In this document: positions 1 to 6,427 of the stretch, piece after piece | How the letters are laid out: each line of letters starts with the position of its first letter | Numbering within the stretch: the first letter of the stretch is position 1 | Origin: UBA3537 sp965658025 | GTDB taxonomy: Bacteria; Bacteroidota; Bacteroidia; Flavobacteriales; Flavobacteriaceae | Direction of reading: 5' to 3' | Assembly (NCBI GenBank): GCA_965658025.1 | Contig: CBFHQL010000038.1 | Location: 1 to 6,711 of the forward strand | Length of the DNA: 6,711 bases | Made by a program: the position numbers and the translations under genes | Notes under the pieces: model-generated | Told to the model about the DNA's origin: nothing | The model's database searches: none | Seen by the model: only the letters and a program-made list of their open reading frames with translations

Positions 1-800
1 TATACTCTTGAAAAATGTGAAATATTCTCGAAGCCACTTTTAAATGCAATTTGAGAAATTCTATCAGTAGAGGTGAGAATTAAGTGGTTTGCATACTTTA
101 ATCTACGGTTTACCAACCATTTCATTGGTGTTGTGTTGAATTCTTTTTTAAAATCTGACTTAAAAGTGCTTAAACTGCGCCCTGTTTGTTTCGATAAAGT
201 TTTTAAATTTAGATTCTGAGTAAAATTAGTTTCCATGTAATAAGATAAATCGATTTTTTTATGATTTACTAAATATTTGAGAAATGACACATAAGTTTTA
301 TCACTTGCTTTATCCAATATTTGTAACAAAATATGGTGAAGTGAGAATTTTGTGATACACGATCTGTATTCTCTATTATTTTTAATTGCATCAATAGTTT
401 CATGTACATTAGATAATATGAATGGTAGTGTTTTAAAAGTAAAAGGCCGAATTTCTATGTGTATTATTTCCTTTGAATATGCAATTACATGTTCTTTTAA
501 GAATCCTAAAATAAAAGGGTTTTCAAAATAATATGAAATACTAGAATAATCATCAGAAACTTCGATTATATAGTTCCCTCTTTTTCTAAACTGTATATCG
601 TTTTTTTTAAGTGTTTGTGTATCTACTGAACTTGTGATAGTGCATCTTCCGTTTAGTACAATTTCCAAACAATGGGTTGTTTGAAGAATATTTTTGTTAG
701 AAAATATTTTGTTTTTAGTAATGAAAAAAGCTTGAGTTTCTCCCCTTAGACTTTTGGCATTTGGATATATATTTTCTAATTTTTTTGGGTATTGTAGCAT
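1..800 (-). CDS. AraC-family transcriptional regulator, ExsA-like (partial, C-terminal end off the window)
   Basis: The frame is open from the ATG at 800-798 to the window edge, giving 266 codons with no stop. Residues about 198-266 form the AraC DNA-binding region. The first helix-turn-helix is NLKTLSKQTGRSLSTFKSDF, followed by FNTTPMKWLVNRRLKYA and then the second one, ISQIAFKSGFENISHFSRV. That last motif normally precedes the final 15-25 residues, so only a short tail is missing. The N-terminal part (about 20-180) resembles the ligand- or partner-binding half of ExsA-type regulators; note FRKRGNYII at 71-79 and the following hydrophobic strand. No signal peptide or membrane segment is visible, so it should be a cytoplasmic DNA-binding regulator. 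The signal and targets cannot be told from sequence. No convincing -33/-7 promoter was found upstream of 800. The gene is strikingly A+T-rich (16 G+C in the first 60 bases), unlike the genes beyond 1500. Confidence 0.9.
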   Translation of the reverse strand, partial: MLQYPKKLENIYPNAKSLRGETQAFFITKNKIFSNKNILQTTHCLEIVLNGRCTITSSVDTQTLKKNDIQFRKRGNYIIEVSDDYSSISYYFENPFILGFLKEHVIAYSKEIIHIEIRPFTFKTLPFILSNVHETIDAIKNNREYRSCITKFSLHHILLQILDKASDKTYVSFLKYLVNHKKIDLSYYMETNFTQNLNLKTLSKQTGRSLSTFKSDFKKEFNTTPMKWLVNRRLKYANHLILTSTDRISQIAFKSGFENISHFSRV

Positions 801-861
801 GTATCATTTAATATAAACACTTTTAATAGTGTATCAGTATTCGATTTTTCAAATGGCTGCA

Positions 862-892
862 TTGTACACAGGGATTATAATAGATACTTTTG
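862..892 (+). promoter_or_regulatory. Candidate Bacteroidota promoter facing the gene-free spacer
   Basis: TTG at 862-864 is followed after 20 bases by TACTTTTG at 885-892, a perfect match to the -7 consensus TAnnTTTG. It points right, away from the AraC-family gene, and would start transcription at about 897-900. No open reading frame follows on this strand: there is no ATG on the plus strand from here to the structured element. If used, it would therefore make a non-coding RNA or an antisense transcript into the lipoprotein gene. The -33 half is only ATTG, so this rests mainly on the -7 box. Confidence 0.45.
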
Positions 893-944
893 GGGCTAGC
901 ATTTGTATTTAATTATTAAAATCAGAATTGTTACTTATAAGTAT

Positions 945-1038
945 CCCCGCTACCGCACGATTCCTATCGTGTGGTTTTTATTTTGGAACGCGAAAGGATT
1001 AACTCCGTTGAATCTTCGATTTCGCGCACCAGCGGTGG
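945..1038 (+). other. Structured intergenic element, predicted three-way junction
   Basis: Three nested pairings close on each other. The outer stem is CCCCGCT (945-951) with AGCGG-T-GG (1031-1038), one base bulged. Hairpin 1 is 953-960 with 967-974. Hairpin 2 is CGCGAAA (989-995) with TTTCGCG (1020-1026), and it continues through an internal loop into GATTAAC (997-1003) with GTT-G-AATC (1007-1014). The element is G+C-richer than its surroundings and sits between two A+T-rich genes. The G-U pair in hairpin 1 favours the plus-strand sense. It could be a small RNA, a dispersed palindromic repeat, or a remnant end of a mobile element. It is not attached to a reverse transcriptase, integrase or transposase in this window. 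I do not recognise it as a named RNA family. Confidence 0.4.
953..984 (+). terminator. Terminator-like hairpin in the spacer
   Basis: CCGCACGA (953-960) pairs with TCGTGTGG (967-974) over 8 pairs, one of them G-U, around a six-base loop. It is followed at once by TTTTTATTTT (975-984). This is the form of an intrinsic terminator read on the plus strand. On the minus strand the G-U pair becomes a C-A mismatch and no U-tract follows. No plus-strand gene needs terminating here, which fits the orphan promoter at 862-892 (a predicted transcript of about 85 bases). It is also the first hairpin of the larger fold at 945-1038, so the terminator role is only one reading. Confidence 0.4.
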
Positions 1039-1063
1039 TTTATATTATATATTTTGCCTTTCA

Positions 1064-1486
1064 TTAATATTCGTACAAGATGTTCAAGTTTTCAGAATTT
1101 GTTAGGTTCAATTGAACTTTGTTTCCATCTGCTTGTAAGTTTGAAATATCAAAAGTCAACTCTTTAGAGAAATGTGCTAGACAGTCTTCCCAATTTTTAA
1201 AAGATAACCTTAAATTTCTTTGAGGTGGAAATGATTCAAAAATATGTTCTGAATCAATAAGTTTCAACACCCAAGAATTACCATCACAACCACTTGAACT
1301 AAAGTTAATTTTCAAACAATCACCATTAATTTCTAAACTATTTATGGTTAACTGGTCAGAAGGTGCATTTTCATAATCTGTAGCACTTATCAAAGTATTT
1401 GCATCACAACGATTTGACCTTTCATCATTGTCGTCACAATTGAAAATTATAATTCCAATAATAGTAAGGATTAATATTTTTTTCAT
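1064..1486 (-). CDS. Small surface-type lipoprotein of unknown function
   Basis: This 140-residue protein opens with a short lipoprotein signal: a KK start, a hydrophobic run at about 4-15, then IFNC with the lipid cysteine at 17. Asparagine just before the cysteine is unusual for a lipobox but acceptable in Bacteroidota. The residues after the cysteine (DDNDE) are acidic, like the export signal known to send Bacteroidota lipoproteins to the cell surface. Four more cysteines (27, 57, 67, 102) could form disulfides; 57 and 67 flank a FSSSG turn. The rest looks beta-rich, and I recognise no enzyme motif. The start lies 16 bases after the end of the DUF2807 gene on the same strand, so the two are probably co-transcribed. 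Base composition is lower in G+C than that gene (19 of 60 at 1081-1140). Function unknown. Confidence 0.8.
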   Translation of the reverse strand: MKKILILTIIGIIIFNCDDNDERSNRCDANTLISATDYENAPSDQLTINSLEINGDCLKINFSSSGCDGNSWVLKLIDSEHIFESFPPQRNLRLSFKNWEDCLAHFSKELTFDISNLQADGNKVQLNLTNSENLNILYEY

Positions 1487-1502
1487 GTGATTTGAAAAAA
1501 AA

Positions 1503-1838
1503 TTACAACTTCTTCGAACTCGAAGCCCCAGTAGAGTGGATATTCACTTTATCGGCATCGCCACCATATCTAAACGAACTGGCACCGCTGAGGTCAGCTT
1601 TGATACGGCCATGGGCGATCAATTTGGCATTACTTGCCCCAGAGGCCTCCAAACTCAATTTGTCATTGATGACCAAATCCAGCCCTTTGACACTGGAAGC
1701 CCCAGAAACGTCCACATCCGCATTGTTGACCACACCCTCAAGCATAATTCTCGATGCGCCTGAAGCATCAATTTCTAAGGTATTGGACAAATCAATTTGC
1801 CCTTTGAGGGAACTAGCGCCAGAAATATCAACGCTCAT
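1503..1838 (-). CDS. C-terminal SGAS-repeat fragment of the broken DUF2807 protein
   Basis: This frame gives 111 residues from an internal ATG at 1838-1836, carrying six of the seven SGAS/TGAS repeats and the typical C-terminal end. Its start overlaps the stop of the upstream fragment by 11 bases. An AAAAGG stretch about 10 bases before the ATG could act as a ribosome site for re-initiation. It has no signal peptide, so any product would stay in the cytoplasm. This Met is an internal residue (132) of the restored protein, not a natural start. Confidence 0.45.
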   Translation of the reverse strand: MSVDISGASSLKGQIDLSNTLEIDASGASRIMLEGVVNNADVDVSGASSVKGLDLVINDKLSLEASGASNAKLIAHGRIKADLSGASSFRYGGDADKVNIHSTGASSSKKL

Positions 1839-2232
1839 ATTTTCGACCTTTTAAATTGTTCAGAACAACTCTTGAAGCTCCGCTCATTTGAAGTGTTTTA
1901 AGCGCTGGTAAGTGGATTTCGGCTTTTAAATCGAGATTTCTATAACTTTTCCAACCCGCCATTTTGATTTTTAGGGTGCTGTTATTTTGCGTAACTCTAA
2001 GGTCGTCTAAGTATTTGTCGTTGCAACTGACTACAACTTTGTAGCTGTCGGATTGAACCACATTGACCGAAATCGCATGGCTAAGGTCTAATCCATCAAA
2101 ATTTGAAAAATCATAAACGTTTTCCGTTGTGTTTGCGGATGCACGATCGTAAACGACGTTTTGACACCCAGAAAGGGAGGTGTAAAGAGATAAAATTAAA
2201 ACTGTAGAAAGTTTGACTATAGGTGTAAGCAT
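1828..2232 (-). CDS. N-terminal fragment of the broken DUF2807 lipoprotein
   Basis: As read, this frame gives 134 residues: a signal peptide (1-22), lipid Cys23, and a beta-rich region about 40-128 with the family signature FDGLDLSHAISVNVVQSD and the first SGAS motif. The last six residues (GRKYER) come from the shifted frame and are not family-like. It could still be exported and lipidated, but it would lack the repeat half. The promoter at 2258-2288 directly serves this start. Confidence 0.6.
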   Translation of the reverse strand: MLTPIVKLSTVLILSLYTSLSGCQNVVYDRASANTTENVYDFSNFDGLDLSHAISVNVVQSDSYKVVVSCNDKYLDDLRVTQNNSTLKIKMAGWKSYRNLDLKAEIHLPALKTLQMSGASRVVLNNLKGRKYER

Positions 2233-2257
2233 AATAAAAAGATTTAGGATTATACCT

Positions 2258-2288
2258 CAAACTTACAAAAAAAATCAAAACGAACAAA
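2258..2288 (-). promoter_or_regulatory. Strong Bacteroidota-type promoter for the DUF2807 gene
   Basis: Read on the minus strand, TTTG (2288-2285) is followed after exactly 19 bases by TAAGTTTG (2265-2258), a full match to TTTG-N19-TAnnTTTG. It begins 6 bases after the stop codon of the NlpC/P60 gene and ends 25 bases before the DUF2807 ATG. The lipoprotein pair therefore has its own transcription start (about 2250-2253) and does not depend only on read-through from the thiolase-peptidase unit. Confidence 0.75.
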
Positions 2289-2293
2289 AACCC

Positions 2294-3043
2294 TTAGACA
2301 ATGCTCTTGATCACGCGAAGTTTATGGGAATGGGTGTTGGTATCGACATTATAAATTCCGCTGTGGTCAATACGGTCTATTCGTACTTTACCATGCGCAT
2401 GGATGATGTGGTGGTTTTCCATAATAATCCCTACATGAATAATGTCCCCCTCATTATTATCAAAAAAAGCGAGGTCGCCGGGTTCACTTTCTTCAATAAA
2501 ACTTAGGGCATCGCCCTGAGTGGCTTGTTGCGACGCATCGCGTAAAAGTTGAAATCCATTAAGGCGATAGACCATTTGTGTAAAGCCCGAACAATCGATC
2601 CCAAAAGGAGTTTTTCCACCCCAAAGGTAAGGGGTGTTGAGGTAGAGTAGTGCGGTTTCTATAAGGTTATTTTTTTGTTTTTGACCAACTAATGTATCTC
2701 CATCAAAAGTATGGTTGAGAAGGGGTTGTGCATTCAATACGCTGCCCATCACAATAGGTTGTAGTTTTTGTTCGTCGTCGGTGATAAAACTTACCAAATC
2801 GCTACACAGCTGTTCTTTTTTGGAAGTGTAATTTGTGTACTCTTCTTGTTCAATCAACTTAAATTGCTTGTTGTCGATCCACCCTTCATAACCATCGTAA
2901 CTAAGCCGAATACGACTCCATTTTTTACGTCGTTCAAGGACTTTAAACCATTCGCCATAGAGTACTTGCGATGTGAGTTCGCTTTGGTCCGCGGGTTCGT
3001 TTCTTAATGCGACAATACTAAGATTGCACAGGCCGTATTGCAT
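2294..3043 (-). CDS. SH3b-NlpC/P60 (C40) cysteine peptidase, YkfC-like
   Basis: This 249-residue protein is probably a gamma-D-glutamyl-L-diamino acid endopeptidase that trims peptidoglycan peptides. Residues about 1-65 form a bacterial SH3 domain (LRNEP, then WSRIRLSYDGYEGWID). Residues about 125-249 form the NlpC/P60 catalytic domain. The catalytic cysteine is Cys151 in GIDCSGF, preceded by the PYLWGG motif; the histidines are His203 (HVGI) and His215 (HAHG). The Cys-His-His spacing (52 and 12) fits the YkfC type, as does the RDASQQ motif with Asp169 placed 18 residues after the cysteine. No signal peptide or lipobox is visible, so it should act in the cytoplasm on recycled free muropeptides rather than on the intact wall. 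Its ATG lies 6 bases after the thiolase stop, so the two genes are almost certainly one operon. The exact substrate is inferred from the family. Confidence 0.9.
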   Translation of the reverse strand: MQYGLCNLSIVALRNEPADQSELTSQVLYGEWFKVLERRKKWSRIRLSYDGYEGWIDNKQFKLIEQEEYTNYTSKKEQLCSDLVSFITDDEQKLQPIVMGSVLNAQPLLNHTFDGDTLVGQKQKNNLIETALLYLNTPYLWGGKTPFGIDCSGFTQMVYRLNGFQLLRDASQQATQGDALSFIEESEPGDLAFFDNNEGDIIHVGIIMENHHIIHAHGKVRIDRIDHSGIYNVDTNTHSHKLRVIKSIV

Positions 3044-3049
3044 TTATTC

Positions 3050-4225
3050 TTAGTTTCTTTCGAGGATCAGTGCCGAGGCACCACCGCCACCATTACAAAT
3101 GGCTGCTGCTCCAATTTTTCCATTATTTTGTTCCAAAACATTGAGTAGGGTCACCACAATTCTTGCACCGGAGCACCCCAGAGGATGTCCAAGCGAAACC
3201 GCTCCGCCATTGACATTGACTTTGGTATCGTTGAGGTCCAAAATTTTCATGTTCGCCAATCCAACCACTGAAAATGCTTCGTTAAATTCAAAATAATCCA
3301 CATCACCAATACTGATGTTGGCTTTGTCTAATGCTTTGGGTAGGGCTTTGGCAGGTGCTACCGTAAACCATTCGGGCTCGCGGGCGGCGTCTGCATAACT
3401 TTTTATGGTGGCCAATGGATTTAGACCGAGTTCTTGTGCTTTGTCTTTACTCATCAATACCAGCGCCGCAGCACCATCATTGATGGTTGAGGCGTTGGCC
3501 GCCGTCACGGTACCGTCTTTTGTAAAGGCAGGTCTGAGGGCTGGAATTTTTTCTAATTTAACGTTAGTAAATTCTTCATCAGTCGTCACGACAATGGGCT
3601 CGCCACGGCGTTGAGGGACTTCTACAGGCACAACCTCATTGTCAAATTTTCCACTACTCCAAGCTTCAGCAGAGCGCTTATAAGATTGAATAGCAAACGC
3701 ATCTTGATCTTCTCTAGAAAAGCCGTATTCTGTAGCACAAGCATCGGCGCAAACGCCCATCGCTTCTTTGTTGTAGGCATCCACGAGTCCGTCTTTTTGC
3801 ATACCGTCTTCCATCTGCGCAGGGCCAAATTTTTTGCCAGTTCGTGCGTGGTAATAGTGCGGAATTTGACTCATATTTTCCATACCTCCGGCGACAATAA
3901 TTTCGGCATCGCCAAGCGCAATACTTTGTGCGGCTTGCATGATGGATTTCATCCCTGAAGAACAGACTTTATTGACCGTTGTACAAGGGACTGTATTTGG
4001 AATGCCCGCAAAAATGGCGGCTTGTCTGGCCGGGGCCTGGCCGGCACCAGCTTGAACGACTTGCCCCATGAGGACTTCGTCTATAAGATTGGGGTCTAAA
4101 TTAATTTTTTCTAAAGCACCTTTGATGGCAATGGCGCCGAGTTTTGGCGCGGCAACAGATGATAAACTACCCATAAAACTACCAATTGGGGTGCGGACTG
4201 CAGAAACGATAACAACGTCTTTCAT
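3050..4225 (-). CDS. Acetyl-CoA acetyltransferase (type II thiolase)
   Basis: This complete 391-residue thiolase should catalyse 2 acetyl-CoA to acetoacetyl-CoA plus CoA, reversibly, in the cytoplasm. The N-terminal half (about 4-260) carries the acyl-accepting nucleophile Cys88 in NKVCSSGMK; the C-terminal half (about 270-390) carries the rest of the active site: NEAF with Asn315, GHPLG with His347, and Cys377 in CNGGGGA. Met156, Phe234 and Phe318 sit where acetoacetyl-CoA thiolases have their acyl-pocket residues, and NASTINDGA (244-252) is the CoA-binding stretch. The whole sequence, especially NGGAVSLGHP and ICNGGGGASA, strongly resembles the mitochondrial ACAT1/bacterial AtoB-ThlA group rather than long-chain FadA. 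It may serve acetoacetyl-CoA or isoleucine and ketone-body metabolism. It is the first gene of a unit with the NlpC/P60 peptidase and is divergent from the HD phosphodiesterase. G+C is high here (35 of 60 at 3481-3540). Confidence 0.95.
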   Translation of the reverse strand: MKDVVIVSAVRTPIGSFMGSLSSVAAPKLGAIAIKGALEKINLDPNLIDEVLMGQVVQAGAGQAPARQAAIFAGIPNTVPCTTVNKVCSSGMKSIMQAAQSIALGDAEIIVAGGMENMSQIPHYYHARTGKKFGPAQMEDGMQKDGLVDAYNKEAMGVCADACATEYGFSREDQDAFAIQSYKRSAEAWSSGKFDNEVVPVEVPQRRGEPIVVTTDEEFTNVKLEKIPALRPAFTKDGTVTAANASTINDGAAALVLMSKDKAQELGLNPLATIKSYADAAREPEWFTVAPAKALPKALDKANISIGDVDYFEFNEAFSVVGLANMKILDLNDTKVNVNGGAVSLGHPLGCSGARIVVTLLNVLEQNNGKIGAAAICNGGGGASALILERN

Positions 4226-4296
4226 CAGAATAGTTTTAATTTTTACTCACGCTAATGTAACTAAAATTTAGGAGATATTAGAGATGATTGTTGATT

Positions 4297-4332
4297 TTTG
4301 CGCCAATATTGCCGTTCTTTTTAGTACTTTTG
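4297..4332 (+). promoter_or_regulatory. Probable promoter of the HD phosphodiesterase gene
   Basis: TACTTTTG at 4325-4332 is a perfect -7 box (TAnnTTTG). The nearest -33 candidate is TTTG at 4297-4300, with a 24-base spacer that is longer than usual. Transcription would start near 4338, leaving a leader of about 40 bases before the ATG at 4379. The 153-base divergent spacer must also hold the thiolase promoter. The best minus-strand -7 there is TAAATTTT (4270-4263), which misses one consensus base and has no good -33. Confidence 0.45.
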
Positions 4333-4378
4333 ATTATGTTAGATTGGTGTAGTGTTAATTATTGAATAAGAGGCCTAA

Positions 4379-6427
4379 ATGGATAAAGTTTTAAATAAAT
4401 TTTACAGAAACCACAATTTGCTTTACAAAGTATTTTTGTTTGTGGTGACTACATTTTTGATTGTTTATTTATTTCCAAAAAGTGGAACATTTCGCTATAG
4501 TTTTGAAAAAGGAAAACCATGGCAGTCCGAAAACTTATATGCCCCTTTTGATTTTGCTATTCAAAAATCAGAACAGGCCTTGGAAGAGGAACGATTGCAA
4601 ACTTCAAAAGAATCTCCTATATTTTTTGAGGTAGATACAGCTAAAACCTCACAAATTTTAAAAAATTTTGATGCTGTATTCGAGCGTAATTTTTTGGAAG
4701 TAAAAGACCCTAAATTAACTGGAGAATTATACCAATTTGGTGCACAAATCTTTTCAGAATTATATGCTTCTGGCGTACTCCCCGAAGGGTATAATTTTAG
4801 CTCAGAACGTATGATTTCTGTTTTGACTGATAAGACACAAAACAAAGTTATTCCCTATGCTGAATTTTTTCTTCAAACCGATTTAAAATCATATATAGAA
4901 TCTAAAGTACAAGGTTCGGACTATGAGGTCTATTTGCCTTCGTATTTGTCTTTGTTTTTTGATGTTATAAAGCCCAATACCACCTACAATACATCTCTGA
5001 CTGAAAGCGCGCTTAATGATCGTCTTGGGCGAATTGTTTTGGTGCGTGGTCGTGTAGATAAAGGGACATTAATCATTTCCAAAGGGGAAGTGGTTCAAGG
5101 AGATAAATTGGCGATTTTAAAATCCCTAGAATCGGAGTACGCCTCTCAAGTATGGACGGAGGCCAACTATGTTTGGATTTTGGCCGCTTACACCGTTTTG
5201 GTTGCTTTGGCCTTGTTGATGCTTTTACTTTTCCTGAGAAAATACAGAATTGAAATATTTTCCAACAATACCAAAGTCACATTTATCTTTTTTAATATTG
5301 CCTTGATGGTGTTGCTCACAACTCTGGTGGTCAATTACAATTCGGCCTATATTTATGCAGTACCTTTGTGTATTTTACCCCTTGTACTCAAAGCATTTTT
5401 TGACGCTCGATTAGGACTTTTTACGCATGTTGTTACGGTGCTTTTATTAGGTTTTGTAGTGGCCAACAATTATGAATATATGTTCCTGCAAATCATTGCT
5501 GGAATTGTAACCATTCTTACCGTTTCTGAATTGTATAAACGTGCCAATTTGTTTATCTCAGTGGGGCAAATTACTTTGATTTATATCATTTCGTATTTTG
5601 CATTTTTTGTGATTCATGAAGGAAGTATTGATGGGCTCAAATGGGAAAACTTTTTGTTGTTTGTGCTTTGTGGTTTAGCGACTTTGTTTGTGCAACCTTT
5701 AATTTATGCATATGAAAAACTCTTTGGCTTGGTTTCCGATGTGTCTTTGTTGGAATTATCAGACACGAATTCGAAATTACTCAAAGAGCTTTCAGACAAA
5801 GCGCCAGGCACATTTCATCATTCATTAAATGTAGCCAATTTGGCAGAGGCCTCTGCCAATGAAATTGGTGCCAATGCGATGTTGGTACGTGTGGGCGCTT
5901 TATACCACGATATTGGCAAAATGTCGAACCCAACGTATTTTACAGAAAATCAATCGACAGGCATCAATCCTCATGATGAATTATCCCCTAAAGAAAGTGC
6001 ACAAATTATTGTTGACCATGTCATAAAAGGGGTAGAACTTGCCAAGAAATACAATTTACCGGATCGCGTGATTGACTTTATCCGAACGCATCATGGAACA
6101 AGTTATGTGCGGTATTTTTACAACAAACAAATGGAGTTGACTACGGAATTTGATCCTTCAGATTTTATGTATAATGGGCCAAAACCGTTCAGTAAAGAAA
6201 CTGCTATTTTGATGATGTGTGATAGTGTTGAAGCGGCATCCAAAAGTTTAAAAGAGCCAACGTCTACCAAAATCAATGCATTTGTAGACAATATTGTGGC
6301 CAATCAAATTGAGGATGCACAGTTTTTGAATGCGAATATTACTTTCAAGGAAATAGAATCTATAAAGAAAGTTTTGAAGCACAAACTGGCCAACATGTAC
6401 CACCTTCGTATCGAATACCCCGAATAG
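4379..6427 (+). CDS. pgpH: Membrane HD-domain phosphodiesterase, 7TMR-HD / PgpH family (putative c-di-AMP hydrolase)
   Basis: This 682-residue protein has the full architecture of the family. There is one N-terminal membrane helix (about 15-32), then an extracytoplasmic 7TMR-HDED region (about 45-262). Seven membrane helices follow (about 264-286, 299-318, 323-339, 346-361, 366-383, 393-412, 424-443), and last comes a cytoplasmic HD domain (about 470-640). The HD domain shows HHSLNVANLAEA (His480, His481), YHDIGK (His510, Asp511), DHV (His547), THHGT (His571, His572) and MMCDSVEAA (Asp615). The ligand set His481, His510, Asp511, His547, His571, His572 and Asp615 matches the spacing I recall for Listeria PgpH, which degrades c-di-AMP to pApA. 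Nothing essential is missing, so it should be active. The c-di-AMP substrate is inferred from the family; no cyclase is in the window. The start follows a clean leader with no strong ribosome site, as usual in this phylum. Confidence 0.92.
   Translation: MDKVLNKFYRNHNLLYKVFLFVVTTFLIVYLFPKSGTFRYSFEKGKPWQSENLYAPFDFAIQKSEQALEEERLQTSKESPIFFEVDTAKTSQILKNFDAVFERNFLEVKDPKLTGELYQFGAQIFSELYASGVLPEGYNFSSERMISVLTDKTQNKVIPYAEFFLQTDLKSYIESKVQGSDYEVYLPSYLSLFFDVIKPNTTYNTSLTESALNDRLGRIVLVRGRVDKGTLIISKGEVVQGDKLAILKSLESEYASQVWTEANYVWILAAYTVLVALALLMLLLFLRKYRIEIFSNNTKVTFIFFNIALMVLLTTLVVNYNSAYIYAVPLCILPLVLKAFFDARLGLFTHVVTVLLLGFVVANNYEYMFLQIIAGIVTILTVSELYKRANLFISVGQITLIYIISYFAFFVIHEGSIDGLKWENFLLFVLCGLATLFVQPLIYAYEKLFGLVSDVSLLELSDTNSKLLKELSDKAPGTFHHSLNVANLAEASANEIGANAMLVRVGALYHDIGKMSNPTYFTENQSTGINPHDELSPKESAQIIVDHVIKGVELAKKYNLPDRVIDFIRTHHGTSYVRYFYNKQMELTTEFDPSDFMYNGPKPFSKETAILMMCDSVEAASKSLKEPTSTKINAFVDNIVANQIEDAQFLNANITFKEIESIKKVLKHKLANMYHLRIEYPE

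Larger units (their letters stand above)
1503..2232 (-). pseudogene. DUF2807 (head GIN domain) lipoprotein gene, split by a frameshift
   Basis: Two overlapping minus-strand frames together make one ordinary DUF2807 protein. The first (2232-1828) has a lipoprotein signal ending LSGC at Cys23 and the family's N-terminal half, and breaks off after NNLK at residue 128. The second continues in the +1 frame as VENMSVDISGASS and runs to the normal C-terminal end. Removing one base from the CCTTTT run at 1847-1852 (AAAAGG on the coding strand) restores a 242-residue product, in the usual size range. That product carries seven SGAS/TGAS motifs at residues 117, 137, 157, 176, 197, 215 and 234, spaced 18-21, one per turn of a repetitive beta structure. 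The family is described as putative adhesin-like; real functions are mostly unknown. Both halves are otherwise undamaged, so the break is recent or a sequencing error. Confidence 0.8.

Noticed and set aside
989..1026. Integron attC-like or retron-like hairpin
   Set aside because: AAC and GTT occur in the hairpin, but the RYYYAAC/GTTRRRY core sequences do not fit, and no integrase or reverse transcriptase gene is present in the window.
1847..1852. Programmed frameshift site in the DUF2807 gene
   Set aside because: The shift needed is +1 (or -2), there is no classic slippery heptamer, and I saw no clear downstream stimulator. A mutation or base-calling error is simpler.
1492..1854. Plus-strand frame of 120 codons
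   Set aside because: It is the mirror of the SGAS repeat region of the DUF2807 gene. Its regular proline- and leucine-rich pattern comes from the repeats on the coding strand.
3099..3958. Several plus-strand frames of 65-115 codons inside the thiolase gene, plus a 68-codon minus-strand frame at 3622-3828
   Set aside because: All are contained in a full-length thiolase with an intact active site. None has a recognisable protein pattern.
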